Assembly (NCBI GenBank): GCA_039704465.1
Contig: JASFAU010000002.1
Coordinates: 186,001-250,000 of the forward strand
Length of the DNA stretch: 64,000 nt
Direction of reading: 5' to 3'
From: Plasmodiophora brassicae
Taxonomy: Eukaryota; Endomyxa; Phytomyxea; Plasmodiophorida; Plasmodiophoridae
Every line of letters starts with the position of its first letter. Within the stretch, counting starts at the first letter, position 1. Below are positions 40,123-50,221 of this stretch, piece after piece. The position numbers and the translations under genes are program-made. The notes under the pieces were generated by a model. The model was not told where the DNA came from. It did not search any database and saw only the letters and a list, made by a program, of their open reading frames with translations.

Positions 40123-41796
40123 ATGTTCGGCACAGCGACCTGGTCGCAGCTGAACGCCAATGTCGCCCTGATCCTCGTCTTCAACCTGTTGTGGTCGGCG
40201 ACCCGGACGCTCTGGGAGACGGGCAATATCAGCGCACTGATCTTCCTGCTGGAGGACAGGTGCGATGTCTCCCGTCCCACTCTCCAGCGCTGACGACGCG
40301 CGCGCGCCCACCTGCCTAGGCACAAGTCCTATGTCGGGTTTGCGGCCAGCGTCGAAGGCATCACCCAGCTGGTGGTGGCGATCCCGGGGGGCATGCTGGC
40401 CGACCGTTGGCGACGCGATACCGTCCTGCGCCTGGCGGCCTGCCTGTCCGTTGCCAGCCTCCTGTTCACCGCCTACGCCGTCCACGCCTGTGTACGTCCC
40501 AATGCGTCTACCGACCTGCGACTGGCCGAGTATCAAAGCGAACCGCCGGCAGGATCTGACACTCGTCTACATGGCAATGGCGGCGTGGGGCGCGTCGTAC
40601 GCCCTAAACGACGCGCCAATGGAAGCACTGTTCGCCGACTCGACGCCGACGGTACGTGCGCGTATGCCGTTGGCGTTGACGGATCCGATCGTGACGCTCA
40701 GCGGCAGGGCCTGCGCGCCGACATATTCGTCGCCAAGTTCGTGCTGATGCAGGTCGGACGAGGAATCGGGTCGGCCGTCATTGCCCTGCTGTTCCTCGTG
40801 TTCGGCGATGTCTGGGAGATCCACGAGCTGCAGCAGGTCCTGTACGTGGGCCTGGCCTTGACAGTGATCCCGGCCGTCATGCAGGCCTTCGTCAGCGACG
40901 ACCGAAGCCTGAACGCAGAAAGCGAGGTGATTCGTTCGTCATCATGTTATGCGTCCACCCTGGGCCCATTGGTGATTGCCAGGCGACGCTCTCGGCAGGC
41001 AGCGTTCCACTGCTGTCGGCAGGAACGAAAGGGCATAGTAATATCGTCGACCCGCCCAGGCTGGATCGATGGGTTGTCACCTTCGTTCCAGCAACCCTGG
41101 CAATCAGTGACCTGATGACGGCGCTCGGTAAGGAGGGGGCGTCGATGCCCGATGCAGGGGATGCTGACGACGGGGGGGCTGAGTAGGCGCCGGTGCAACC
41201 GTGAAGTTCTTCCCCTTGTTCTTCATCGAGGAGTTCGACATGAAGCCGGTCGAGATCGGCGTCATCTTCGCGATCACGCCCTTCGCCTGTTCGCTGTCAT
41301 CGCTAGGGTCGGCGTGGGTCGCACGACGGTTCGGTCGGATCAACGCCATCATCATTGCGCACATGACGGGCACCGTCCTGCTGGTCGTGTTCGCTGCCTG
41401 TACAACTGTTCGTATCGACCATGGGCGCGAGGTCCCTCCTGTGAACGAACCCACTTACGCGCGTAGGTGACGCTGGCCGTCTTCGTGTTCATCCTACGAG
41501 CGGCGACGATGAACTCGTTCAAGCCGTTGAAGCGGTCGGTCCTGATGGATATCATCCCGAAGAAGTCCAGGGGTACATGGAACAGCCTCGAATCGGTCAC
41601 GATCTTCTCCTGGACGGGGTCGGCCGCCATCGGCGGCATCGTCGTCGACCAATGGGGTTACCGGACCTGCTTCCTCGCGACGGCCGCCCTGTACGCCATC
41701 TCATGCCTGCCCATCATGGCGCTGTCCTACTGGAACCTCGACCGGCACCTCGACATCTCCAAACCGGCTGCTGCAGATCCCATCGCCGAACCCTGA
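40123..41796 (+). CDS. Major facilitator superfamily transporter
   Basis: Seven exons (40123-40259, 40320-40491, 40553-40651, 40708-40926, 40983-41127, 41187-41407, 41467-41796) give 440 residues with six introns of 56-61 nt. The MFS motif A is GGMLADRWRRDTVLR after TM2. A later conserved stretch is VLMQVGRGIGSAVIALLFLV, then LDRWVVTFVPATLAISDLM, KFFPLFFIEEFDMKPVEIGV, and NSFKPLKRSVLMDIIPKKSR with GTWNSLESV before the last two spans. About 11-12 membrane helices are apparent. Substrate cannot be inferred. The combination KFFPLFF...RSVLMDxxPKxxRxRWNSLES is characteristic of a poorly studied eukaryotic MFS subgroup (recollection, not searched). Confidence 0.88.
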
Positions 41797-42021
41797 TCAC
41801 CCATAAACTATGGAGAGCGGCAGCCCTCGTTCCAAGATAGTAAACTGAGGCCTGCGTACGAACTGCCGCTGCGGGCGTTGTGCCGCCGGGTTCACCACGA
41901 ACACGGGCAGCAGCTTGACTGATGAACGTTCGTTCCTCCTTCCAAAAACGTTCATGGGCCGCCTTCAGTACAGCGCGGCGCCGCCGGCATCGTCAGGTCA
42001 CATTCAGGATGCCTTTTTGAC

Positions 42022-43182
42022 GTGCGGCCGTCGTTTTTCGTTTTGAGCATGACGGCGGGGAGCGGATGGCGTCTGATCGTCGTGGCGGTTGCGGCGGTCG
42101 TTGTCGTCGATGCCCGACGGGACTTCGTGGTGTCGTCCGTGGATGCCGATCAGCATACGGCGATGGTGCTTGCGGACGGCACCACCGACCGGATCGGCAG
42201 CCTTGCCGATATCGGCGGGCGTATCGCGTCGTGGTTTGCCGTGGATGACGGGGCGACCGTCGATCTGTTGCGAAAGCGCCCGTCGTCGGTGCTGGTGGTG
42301 ATTGTGTCGGGCGCGTCCCCCGAGATGGCCCTACCCAGACTCAATATGGCTGGGAAATCTCAGTTTCCCGTCGACGACCTGCCACAACCTCGCGACCTGC
42401 TCTCCATCATGCGTGCGGCGCTGAATTCGGCCCCGTTCTCCATCGCCGACGTCATCAGACGTTCCTTCACCGGCGAGCACGTTGTCGCCGTCTCTGACTC
42501 GGAAGCGGCCTGTGCAATCTTGGGAGGATGCGCGTCGACGACTGCATCCAGCGATCTCTCTGAAACGTATCCTGATCTCGTTGATATGCTCCAGAAGCTC
42601 GACCGTGAATCCGATGCTGTTCGGGCATTCGTTTCTGAGCTGACGATGATGGATGAAGCATTGCGGCGCCCTGCTCCGTCCCCATCCCTGGTCGTGTTGC
42701 CCATCGCATCGCTTGAAAAGGTCCAGCGTCAGGTCGGCATTTGGTCGAAGCAGACCGACGCCTGCTTGGCGATTATCGATTACCTAGTCGCTCACTGGAT
42801 TGCTGGCCGCACGTCCATCGTCCTGCTTGCACCTCCTGCTGATTTGGCGTATCTCGGGCCGCACGTCCACGCTGCTGTTCGCCACCTAACCGGTTCAGAT
42901 CACGCCCACTTCCCGATTGTCACACTGAGCGACGATACCGATCCTGATACGCTTAGCAGCAAGCTGGGCGACAAGGTTCGTGTCCGACCAGCCTCATCAT
43001 CGTCGCGTGTTACGGACGGCACGGAACCCAACCCAGGTCTATACCAAATCGTCCTGTGGACCAGCGTCCTTCTTGTTGTCCTCGTCCTCGTATCCCTTTG
43101 CAGCCTGTGCTCAGATAACACCCGCCGTGACACTCTGCTATACTCCAAGTTCAACCCCAGCTGGGACAAGAAAACTCGTTGA
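42022..43182 (+). CDS. Type I membrane protein, possible V-ATPase accessory (ATP6AP2-like)
   Basis: A single exon of 386 residues. The N-terminus has a hydrophobic leader (SGWRLIVVAVAAVVVVDARR), a luminal domain of about 310 residues with few cysteines, then one membrane span (YQIVLWTSVLLVVLVLVSLC) and a short tail with DTLLYSKFNPSWDKK. A single C-terminal span followed by a short D-[ST]-[IL]-[IL]-Y motif resembles the prorenin receptor ATP6AP2 and related V-ATPase assembly factors. The luminal domain could not be matched by eye, so this is a suggestion only. In-frame ATGs at 42022 and 42049 are both possible starts; the second places the leader closer to the N-terminus. Confidence 0.75.
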   Translation: MRPSFFVLSMTAGSGWRLIVVAVAAVVVVDARRDFVVSSVDADQHTAMVLADGTTDRIGSLADIGGRIASWFAVDDGATVDLLRKRPSSVLVVIVSGASPEMALPRLNMAGKSQFPVDDLPQPRDLLSIMRAALNSAPFSIADVIRRSFTGEHVVAVSDSEAACAILGGCASTTASSDLSETYPDLVDMLQKLDRESDAVRAFVSELTMMDEALRRPAPSPSLVVLPIASLEKVQRQVGIWSKQTDACLAIIDYLVAHWIAGRTSIVLLAPPADLAYLGPHVHAAVRHLTGSDHAHFPIVTLSDDTDPDTLSSKLGDKVRVRPASSSSRVTDGTEPNPGLYQIVLWTSVLLVVLVLVSLCSLCSDNTRRDTLLYSKFNPSWDKKTR

Positions 43183-43501
43183 GAAGTACATTGTTAGGTC
43201 GCGTGCGACCGGATGGGTGGATTGTATTTGGCACGTAGGTGCGGCCTGGTATAGCCATGCAACAGCAGGCCTACATAGATGGTCGTCGGTGTCGTCGCGA
43301 ACAAACTTCTGGAACGAAGCCGCACCGCTGACGGGCACTGGCAGCTGCCGCTGGTTTCCAGAGCGGCGCCCGCGCTGCTGGGAAAATATCCCCGATGGGG
43401 TCCCGTGCCGCTGGACCGGTGAATCACTGAACCTGACCGCCGTCCGGGCCGACGCAACATTCAGAACGCAGGAGGCGTCGGACGCGATAGCCTGCTGGTA
43501 A
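43183..43501. other. Intergenic gap upstream of the IFRD-like gene
   Basis: A 319-bp stretch with no supported gene, RNA or repeat. Confidence 0.45.
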
Positions 43502-44919
43502 ATGGTGGCGCACGGAGCCTCTCGCAAGAAGCAGCAGCCGTCGCTGCGGCGCGCCGCAGCGACGGCCGACACGGACGACGTCGAGTCGCTGTTCAGCGAC
43601 ATCAGCGAGTACATCCCGGAGGCGACATCCGCAGAGGCGTCCGCTGACCTCCTCACGCAGGCGCTCGACGACATCGCCGGTCGTCGCGCGTCGACCCGCC
43701 TCGACGGCCTGAAGTCGCTGAATCGGCAGCTCGCGCTGCACGTTCACGATGCGTTTCTGATGCAAACCCTGCCGTCCCTGCAGCCGTTACTGATCGGGTG
43801 CCTGCGTCACGCGACGTCGGACGACGAGGTCTGCCAGGCCGCGCACGCCGTCGAGCTGATCGCAATGTCGGTCGGAACGGATGGCGACGAGTTCCTGAAC
43901 GCCGTCATCCCAGTCTTGAAACGGATGTGCCTTCGTGGCAGGAACGGGGCAGTCCAGAGCGCTGCGATCCGCGCCGTAGCCGTTGCTGTGGTCATCAGCG
44001 TCCAGCACGCCGATGAACTTCGCAGCTGGATCAGCTTCATGTCCAAGCTGGTTCGTCGTGCCAACGCGGACGTGGCAACGGCCGCGTTGGACGCGTGGGC
44101 GTTGCTGGTGACGCAGCTGCCGACAAAGGACATCGCTGGTCCGGTTCGAGAACGGTACTTGAAGACTTTGATGGCGCTCCTGCACAGCAGTTCGGTGGAG
44201 GTGCGGTCGGCGGCTGGAGAAGCACTGGCGCTGGTCATCGAAGCAGATTGGCTGGGCAGACGTGCGGCGGACGACGACAGCGAAGACGCGTCGTCGGGCA
44301 AGGAGGTCTATTCAGACGCTGAGCAAGGCGACGACGAGGAAGATTTCAGCGAAGATGACGACGAGTCCGATGATGTTGAGGAGAACGTCGATGATCAGGA
44401 TTTGCTGTCCGATGAAGACGTAGACGAGGACGAGTTGCCGGAGGTCCTGGAGGTATTGGCAACCGATGGCACAAGGTCGCGCGGCCGCAAAGAGCGCTCC
44501 ATGCAACGATCCGTGTTCCGGTCGGTGCTTGCGACGGTGACAGACGGCGTCCTGCCCAGGACCGCTCTGAAAATCGGCACCCAGAAAGTCAAGTTCGGAA
44601 CGTGGCGCGATCTGATCCGACTGTCGACAGTCCGACAAGTCCTTGCCGAGGGCTTTCACAGGCATATCTCCAGCAACGATCTCGTGCGGGACGTCCTGGC
44701 CATCACGCCAAGGGAATCCGTCTTGGTCGGAAAAGCGTCTCGCAAGGTAAAGCGGTGGCGATAGTTAGGCCCCAAGTGGTCATCCTAACCGGTGTTTGGT
44801 AGGGCCCCGAGCCGTCCGCAAAGGGGATGAGCCAGGCGACAACGAAGATCCGTCACGAAATGATGAAGGCGAGCCGATCGGTCAAGCACCAACTGAAGTT
44901 CGCACACGAAGATAAATGA
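43502..44919 (+). CDS. Interferon-related developmental regulator (IFRD)-like protein
   Basis: Two exons, 43502-44746 and 44803-44919, with a 56-nt intron (453 residues). The N-terminal two thirds are armadillo-like helices (LTQALDDIAGRRASTRLDGL, LLIGCLRHATSDDEVCQAAH, VAAALDAWALLVTQLP-type repeats). A highly acidic insert follows (DDDESDDVEENVDDQD). The C-terminal IFRD block is VKFGTWRDLIRLSTVRQVLA then EGFHRHISSNDLVRDVLAI, GKASRK, and across the intron KIRHEMMKASRSVKHQLKFA. IFRD1/2 bind ribosomes and regulate transcription and translation in animals. The intron was chosen because it restores the basic tail; the unspliced frame stops at 44764. Confidence 0.8.
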
Positions 44920-45255
44920 TTAATGGCGATACGTCTTGGTATCTGGCTGGCTGGCTTTAGCCGCCGGGAACGCGGATTCTACAAGCAGCTGTTCTGCAAA
45001 ACCACCCTGACTGGTCGCCGCGTCGCCCGACCTCGTCCGTCGATTGACGCCGCCCGATCCGAATCCCAGTCGCGAATCTATTTGCGGAGGCGCTGCGAGG
45101 TGCTCTCGCCAGTGTAACGTCGGTCAAACCGTGTCCGTGGCGAGGTACGCCTGCTGCTGAGTGATGATTGGCCGACGCGTCGGAATTGTAGCAAAGTGGG
45201 CGGATCGATCACAACCGTCCATTTTCGAAAGCAACCACGAAGCAACGTGAGCAGT
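44920..45255. other. Intergenic gap
   Basis: About 336 bp between the IFRD-like gene and the cysteine-rich secreted gene on the same strand. No supported feature. Confidence 0.45.
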
Positions 45256-45753
45256 ATGGATCGGGTTACATTCCAGGCAGTAGGCGTCGTTGCGATCGTG
45301 GCGATTGCTGGCGCAGTTGAGGCTCTGCAGGTGACGCAGGCCAGCTTGGTAAGCGCCGTCCGTGTGGTCCACGCTGCACCAACGAACACCATGTTTCAGG
45401 GGTCATCGATGGGGTCATTCATGGAGGCGGCGACCACCAACTTGATGCTTCGTATAACAAAGCACCTGGGGGCGAATCACTGCGTGAACAATCTCGTGGA
45501 CTACAGTTCAGCAAGGTCGGAACCTGGCAGACATTCTGAACTGTGCTCCACTGATGCGCCCGACCAATGATCCAGCTTCTCTGAAATGTTCTCGAACTGC
45601 CTAACGTTGTGTCAAACGGAGTCGGACTGCGTTCGGCATTGCCTGACGTCGCAGGAGGTATCACCGGGGTGCGCGACTTGTTTCTGCAACCTGCTGGAAT
45701 GCAATCAGCGTATCTGCCGTGACGCCTGCACATCTGGCAGTTCGGAAAGGTGA
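45256..45753 (+). CDS. Small secreted cysteine-rich protein
   Basis: Two exons, 45256-45515 and 45576-45753, separated by a 60-nt intron with a GTCGGA donor and CCAG acceptor, give 145 residues. The N-terminus is a strong signal peptide (MDRVTFQAVGVVAIVAIAGA then VEALQ). Exon 1 has one cysteine. Exon 2 is a compact domain in which the cysteines come in close order: NCLTLCQTESDCVRHCLTS, then GCATCFCNLLECNQ and RICRDACTSG, giving twelve cysteines in about 50 residues. This density predicts multiple disulphides and a stable extracellular fold. No family is recognised. Without splicing the exon 1 frame ends 55 bp later and the cysteine domain is lost, so the gene is missed by single-frame scans. 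An effector-like or cell-surface role is inference. Confidence 0.7.
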
Positions 45754-46131
45754 CTATGCCGCTGAACCTGGGCTCGCCATCGTAAATGCCCATTACGTGC
45801 CCCAGATGTCTAAAATGCCTGAATCTGCACTGCCTCCCAAAGTTCCGTTTCTGCTCTGGTCTCGTATATGTTGGACCCGGTGCTGACTCGGCAAATACGA
45901 ATAACAATGACCTCCACAAAGTTTAACGGGACAGCAAATGAGGCGCAATAACTTAACCTTTCACCATCAGCACATGGCAGATTCTCTGGTCGAACGGAGA
46001 GCCACTCAATCCTAATACATCCGTCGTATAGACGTCATTCCAGTGCCACATGCCGAGAGTGGAACGCACTTCCGCCGCGGAGTCCGTCGCGGAATCCATT
46101 GCGCGTCGTCGACTGCGACACGAGTGGCAGG
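45754..46131. other. Intergenic gap with possible gag-like relic
   Basis: About 380 bp before eIF3e. On the minus strand between about 45850 and 45720 a frame reads QCRFRHFRHLGHVMGIYDGE and then FPNCQMCRRHGRY, reminiscent of a decayed CCHC knuckle of a retroelement Gag, but cysteine spacing is not intact. No gene is supported. Confidence 0.3.
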
Positions 46132-47436
46132 ATGGAGAGCGTTGCGAAATATGACTTGACGGCCGCGATTGCAGCGAACCTGGACCCCCACATGGTGATT
46201 CCGCTGCTGGATTTCGCTGAGTCCCTTTCGACGTTCTCGCCAGAGTCCATTGCGCGAGCGCGACTGCAGGTTCTTGAGTCGACGCAGATGGTGGACTTCT
46301 ACAATGAGGTTTACCAGGAGGCATTCGGCGACGATAAACCACACGATGGCATGGCGATCAAGCCCCGAGATGTTGTCGTCGCGAAGTACGCGGAGCTGCA
46401 TGCCGAATGCAAACCTCTGCTGGATGTGATCGACCAGAAGAAGGGCGACGCTCGCGAACGCCATGCCGTCAGCCCGACATCGCTGAGCGTTCAGTATGGC
46501 ATTACCGATGCACACATTGAGGCATTGTACTCCTACTCCAAGTTCATGTTCGACTGTGGCCGGTACCAGGACGCCGCCGAGTACCTGTACTTCTATCGTA
46601 TCCTCAGCCGGAACGAAGAGCGGTGCTTCCAGGCGCTATGGGGACAGCTGGCTGCCGACATCCTGTTGACGCACTGGGACGATGCCCTTGTTGGTTTGAA
46701 CCAGCTCAGCGACTCGATCGAGCAAATGACGTCGATGCCGCAACTGGACCAGCTCAAGTACCGGACGTGGCTGATCCACTGGGGGCTGTTTATCTTCTTC
46801 AACCACGAGAATGGGCGCAGCAGCTTGATTGAGTTCCTGAACAAGGAACGCTACCTGAACACGGTGCAGACCGCCTGCCCGCATATCCTAAGGTACCTGA
46901 CGACGGCCGTCATCATCAACAGGCGTCGGCACAGCGCTCTGAACGACCTCATCAAGCTCGTTTCCAAGCTGTCGTACATATACTCGGACCCGGTCACACA
47001 GTTCCTGCAGTCGCTGTACATGGACTACGATTTCGAGACAGCGTACCAGAAGCTGATCGAGTCGGAGGCCGTCCTGTCTGCCGACTTCTTCCTCAACTAC
47101 ATCAAGGATGAGTTCGTCGAGAGCGCACGCCTGTTCTACTTCGAGACGTACTTCCGCGCCCACCAGACGATATCGATCGCCAAGGTCGCCGACGCGCTGC
47201 GTACGTCGAACGACGAGGCGGAACGATGGATAGTCGACCTGATCCGAGGGCTCGGCCTCGATGCGCGAATCGATTCCAATTCCGACTATGTCGTCATGAA
47301 CAAGAGCTACCCGTCCATCTACCAGAACATCATCGACAAGACGAAGAGCCTGACCTTCCGAACGCACCAGCTCGTCGGCGTTGTCGACGTGAAGCTTCAG
47401 GCCTCGCGTCGCCTCAACAACCCCACCGTCGTATAA
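46132..47436 (+). CDS. EIF3E: eIF3 subunit e (INT6)
   Basis: A single exon of 434 residues from the ATG at 46132 (MESVAKYDLTAAIAANLDPH, then MVIPLLDFAES), the conserved INT6 N-terminus; the extension to 46099 is unlikely. Further conserved blocks are MVDFYNEVYQEAFGDD, LYSYSKFMFDCGRYQDAAEY, FQALWGQLAADILLTHWDDA and LKYRTWLIHWGLFIFFNHEN. The C-terminal PCI domain runs from about residue 270 (LQSLYMDYDFETAYQKLIES; RLFYFETYFRAHQTISIAKV). Subunit e is part of the eight-subunit PCI/MPN core of translation initiation factor 3 and contacts the mRNA exit side of the 40S ribosome. Full length and intact motifs argue for a functional gene. Confidence 0.95.
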   Translation: MESVAKYDLTAAIAANLDPHMVIPLLDFAESLSTFSPESIARARLQVLESTQMVDFYNEVYQEAFGDDKPHDGMAIKPRDVVVAKYAELHAECKPLLDVIDQKKGDARERHAVSPTSLSVQYGITDAHIEALYSYSKFMFDCGRYQDAAEYLYFYRILSRNEERCFQALWGQLAADILLTHWDDALVGLNQLSDSIEQMTSMPQLDQLKYRTWLIHWGLFIFFNHENGRSSLIEFLNKERYLNTVQTACPHILRYLTTAVIINRRRHSALNDLIKLVSKLSYIYSDPVTQFLQSLYMDYDFETAYQKLIESEAVLSADFFLNYIKDEFVESARLFYFETYFRAHQTISIAKVADALRTSNDEAERWIVDLIRGLGLDARIDSNSDYVVMNKSYPSIYQNIIDKTKSLTFRTHQLVGVVDVKLQASRRLNNPTVV

Positions 47437-47541
47437 GAGGTTGACCCAAACATCGGAAACCTGACGTATAAACGCCTTTTAGACCGTGATGCGTCGAAAG
47501 CAATCGTTGCCGTGTGTTGTGACTTAGTCGGGCACTGTCAG

Positions 47542-48196
47542 TCATCGACGTCGCCGTTTCACGTTCAAGTTGGCGGGCCTCTCCATTGGCCGACGGGCAA
47601 CAGCGCTCTGGAGTTCGCCCTGATTCTCAGGCAACGGATGCCCCAGAGCGACTTCTCGGCGCACCCAACCGTGAATGGCTTGGACGGTCGCGAACTGGCG
47701 CATCATCAGGTTGACATCGGACACCTCGACGGCGCTGGCCAGTGCAATTCGCGCCTTCTCGTCTTTCGACAGGGCATCCATATGCTCGCGCTCGCCTGCC
47801 GTCATCGAATCCATGATCTTGAGCAGGGTAGCCGTCTCCTTCACGCCGACTTGGCCGCTAGCGCCAGGCATGTACGATCGCCACCCGGTCGCGCCCGACT
47901 TCTTCGCCTGCTTCGCAATCGTGTCGTAGAACACCTGGAACGTGAACCTCTCCTGCTTCGACATAAACTCCATCTGCTCCTTGAACATCTTCTCCTGCGT
48001 GTCCTGCGTCTTCTTCACCGTCCAGTTCGTCAAGGTCTCCTTCAGCGACATGGCGCGCGCCTGGAACCTCGCCCGCTGCACGAACCGGGCGCCTATCGAC
48101 GACATCATCGTCAAAACGCCTCAGCGCATTTCCACTCCGGGCCAACAATAACTTCGTCGACTGCTGCTTGACAGCGGATGCTGCGACACCTTCCAT
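47542..48196 (-). CDS. SRP54 M-domain-only protein, probably mitochondrial
   Basis: Two exons, 48196-48136 and 48092-47542, joined over a 43-n​t intron, give 203 residues. The N-terminus is basic and free of acidic residues after residue 2 (SAVKQQSTKLLLARSARFVQ, RARFQARAM), the profile of a mitochondrial presequence. The core resembles the methionine-rich signal-sequence-binding M domain of SRP54: LTNWTVKKTQDTQEKMFKEQ, KIMDSMTAGEREHMDALSKD, ARIALASAVEVSDVNLMMRQ, equivalent to the family's IIDSMT...RIAxGSG...EVxxLLxQF. No NG GTPase domain precedes it. Free-standing M-domain proteins are not part of classical SRP; a role in mitochondrial membrane insertion is inference. It converges on eIF3e with 105 bp between stops. 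Confidence 0.7.
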
Positions 48197-48211
48197 CGCC
48201 GAGACTGCAGT

Positions 48212-48823
48212 TTACTGACGGCGGATGGCGCACTTGCCCATTGCTACAGTCAGCTGCCTGGCGGTGGCAGCACCCCATTTCTTGAAAGCGGTTTTGCCGC
48301 GTCGCATGAATGCGGGGGGGTTCGGGGCGGACAGGCGCTTGAGCTTTTTGACCATCGGGCACCAGTCCGCCCATGTCTCCACGAGCGCCAGGTCGCGCAC
48401 GCGACACCAGACCAGGTAGTCGATTCCGACGTCTTCGTACGTCTCGGGCTGACGCATTCCTCGGAACTCGTAGGGGGCGACAGCGTCCCCAAGGTAGCTG
48501 GAGATCGACGTAAGCCGGACGTTGGCGACCTCGAAGTCCACTTCGTCGTCCAGCCCGCTTGAGTACATGGCCGTTTCGTGAATGATCCCCGTGGCGGTCT
48601 CTAGGAACCGCTGCGCCCCACAGTATATCTTCACGCGGTCGCCAGCCTTGAAAACATATCCTTCATACGGCGACGACGATGACATCGAATTGCGCCCATA
48701 TATACGAGGACATGCCGACGCCTGCACCACGGGCACGCGGCGTGGGGGACTGTCACCCGGCTTTTCCTCGTTCTTGCCATTCTCCATTGTCGACTGTACC
48801 TCCGAACGCAACGGACCGTGCAT
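48212..48823 (-). CDS. Hypothetical protein, about 203 residues
   Basis: An intact frame from 48823 (or the second ATG at 48787) to 48212, ending only 15 bp upstream of the SRP54-like start on the same strand. It contains YVFKAGDRVKIYCGAQRFLE and TATGIIHETAMYSSGLDDEV, a small beta-rich module reminiscent of Tudor/KOW-like barrels, then VWCRVRDLALVETWADWCPM and a basic C-terminus (FMRRGKTAFKKWGAATARQL). No signal peptide. The family is not recognised; the barrel resemblance is weak. Confidence 0.6.
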   Translation of the reverse strand: MHGPLRSEVQSTMENGKNEEKPGDSPPRRVPVVQASACPRIYGRNSMSSSSPYEGYVFKAGDRVKIYCGAQRFLETATGIIHETAMYSSGLDDEVDFEVANVRLTSISSYLGDAVAPYEFRGMRQPETYEDVGIDYLVWCRVRDLALVETWADWCPMVKKLKRLSAPNPPAFMRRGKTAFKKWGAATARQLTVAMGKCAIRRQ

Positions 48824-49104
48824 GGTTCACACCGGCCGAACCTAAATGTATCGCAATACTGCATGTGGCCGATCTAGACGCCCGTTGTTAAACAGCGGGA
48901 ACCTGGACACTCGCATTCCACATGTGGCTACCGCGTACCTATGTAGCACTGGAGTGCATCAATGCCGACAACCACGGCGCTCTGCAGACAGACGGTTTAA
49001 AGTTTAAACCGCAATCGCCAATCGGGAGCCAAAATCAGGGTCGGCCAGGACCGATTTTTGTGACGGTGTCGGCTGTCGGGGTGTGCTGTCCCGTTGTTTG
49101 CCCC

Positions 49105-49921
49105 ATGTCAATGGATGGCGACGCTGCGCATTGGAATCTGCCTGGGACGCCGGCGAGCCAGCTGTGGGCGTGGAAAGTCACCGATCCAGACCAGTCCGAA
49201 GGCGCGTTCGCAGCCCAGGAGTACATTCAGGACCTGATTCGCCAGAATCCGTCCGATTTGAACAAGCTCTTGACGGTGCCGTCAAACCAGGACAGCAGCG
49301 TCTGGGTCCTTGAACACATCAGGTCTTTCGTAGCATTATTTCGAACAGTTGAACTTTAATTATTCAATTATGTTTATGTAGGCAAATTCTTCTCGAACTC
49401 AACCATTTCACTGCCTTTATTGGTGATGATTGTTCAGCAGAGACTTGCCCGAAGATGGTTGCCGCCAAATGGGGTACACTGATCACAGCTCCCCTTCATT
49501 GCCGCGGTAAACTAACGTCAGGCTCCCTGCAGAATTCCTCTGTGCTGCTCACAAGAAACCGCAGGACTGCTGCGCGATCGATTACATCCTGCACACTCTG
49601 AACGGATTCACTGGCCTTGTGAACAACAAGAGTATCTTTCCCAGTCGTGGTTAGTGCTGCGACTTGGTTCCTGTGCATCTGATACAATGGTCAGTTTGAT
49701 GAGCAGTTCGGATTCCACCCAAGTCACAGCAGTTCTTCCAGTCGATTCCGCGAAGACTCGCGCGTGTGTTCGCACACGTGTTCTTTCACCATCGTGAGCT
49801 CTTCGACAAGTTCGAGCACAGGACGTATCTCTGCTCCCGCTTTGTCGCGCTGGTCACCAAGTTCAAGCTGCTCCAGCGTCAGCACATCATCATCCCCGTG
49901 GAACAACTTCCTATTTCGTGA
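49105..49921 (+). CDS. MOB4: MOB4/phocein-type Mob protein
   Basis: Four exons (49105-49322, 49382-49473, 49533-49649, 49707-49921; introns 57-59 nt) give 213 residues. The spliced sequence follows MOB4 throughout: [121 protein letters not shown] and [14 protein letters not shown]. The zinc ligands Cys, Cys, His, His are present (CSAETC; HVFFHH). MOB4 is a subunit of the STRIPAK phosphatase-kinase complex. The ATG at 49105 precedes the conserved region directly; an in-frame ATG at 48922 would add an unmatched extension. The central region is AT-rich relative to neighbours. Confidence 0.92.
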
Positions 49922-50221
49922 ACTCCAACCTAGTCCAATGTACTATAGTACCTATTGCTGCGGATCATGCGAAAGCTTTATTTCATCTGGGGTTTCAGTG
50001 GGCACCACGAAGCGGCCCCTGAACCCTCGACCCACTTTTAGACCAAGCAAAAATTGGTTGCGTAAACCTGCGGCTGTTACCGAAATGGTCGCTCCTCACG
50101 AGCTGGATTAATCACATTCACATCTCTGCATTCAGCCGGCTGATTTTGTTGTCCGAGTCGGTGGGTCCCGGACGTCGTCGTCGGCCACCGACGCCGCATG
50201 CCTAGGCGTCGACCCTGACCG

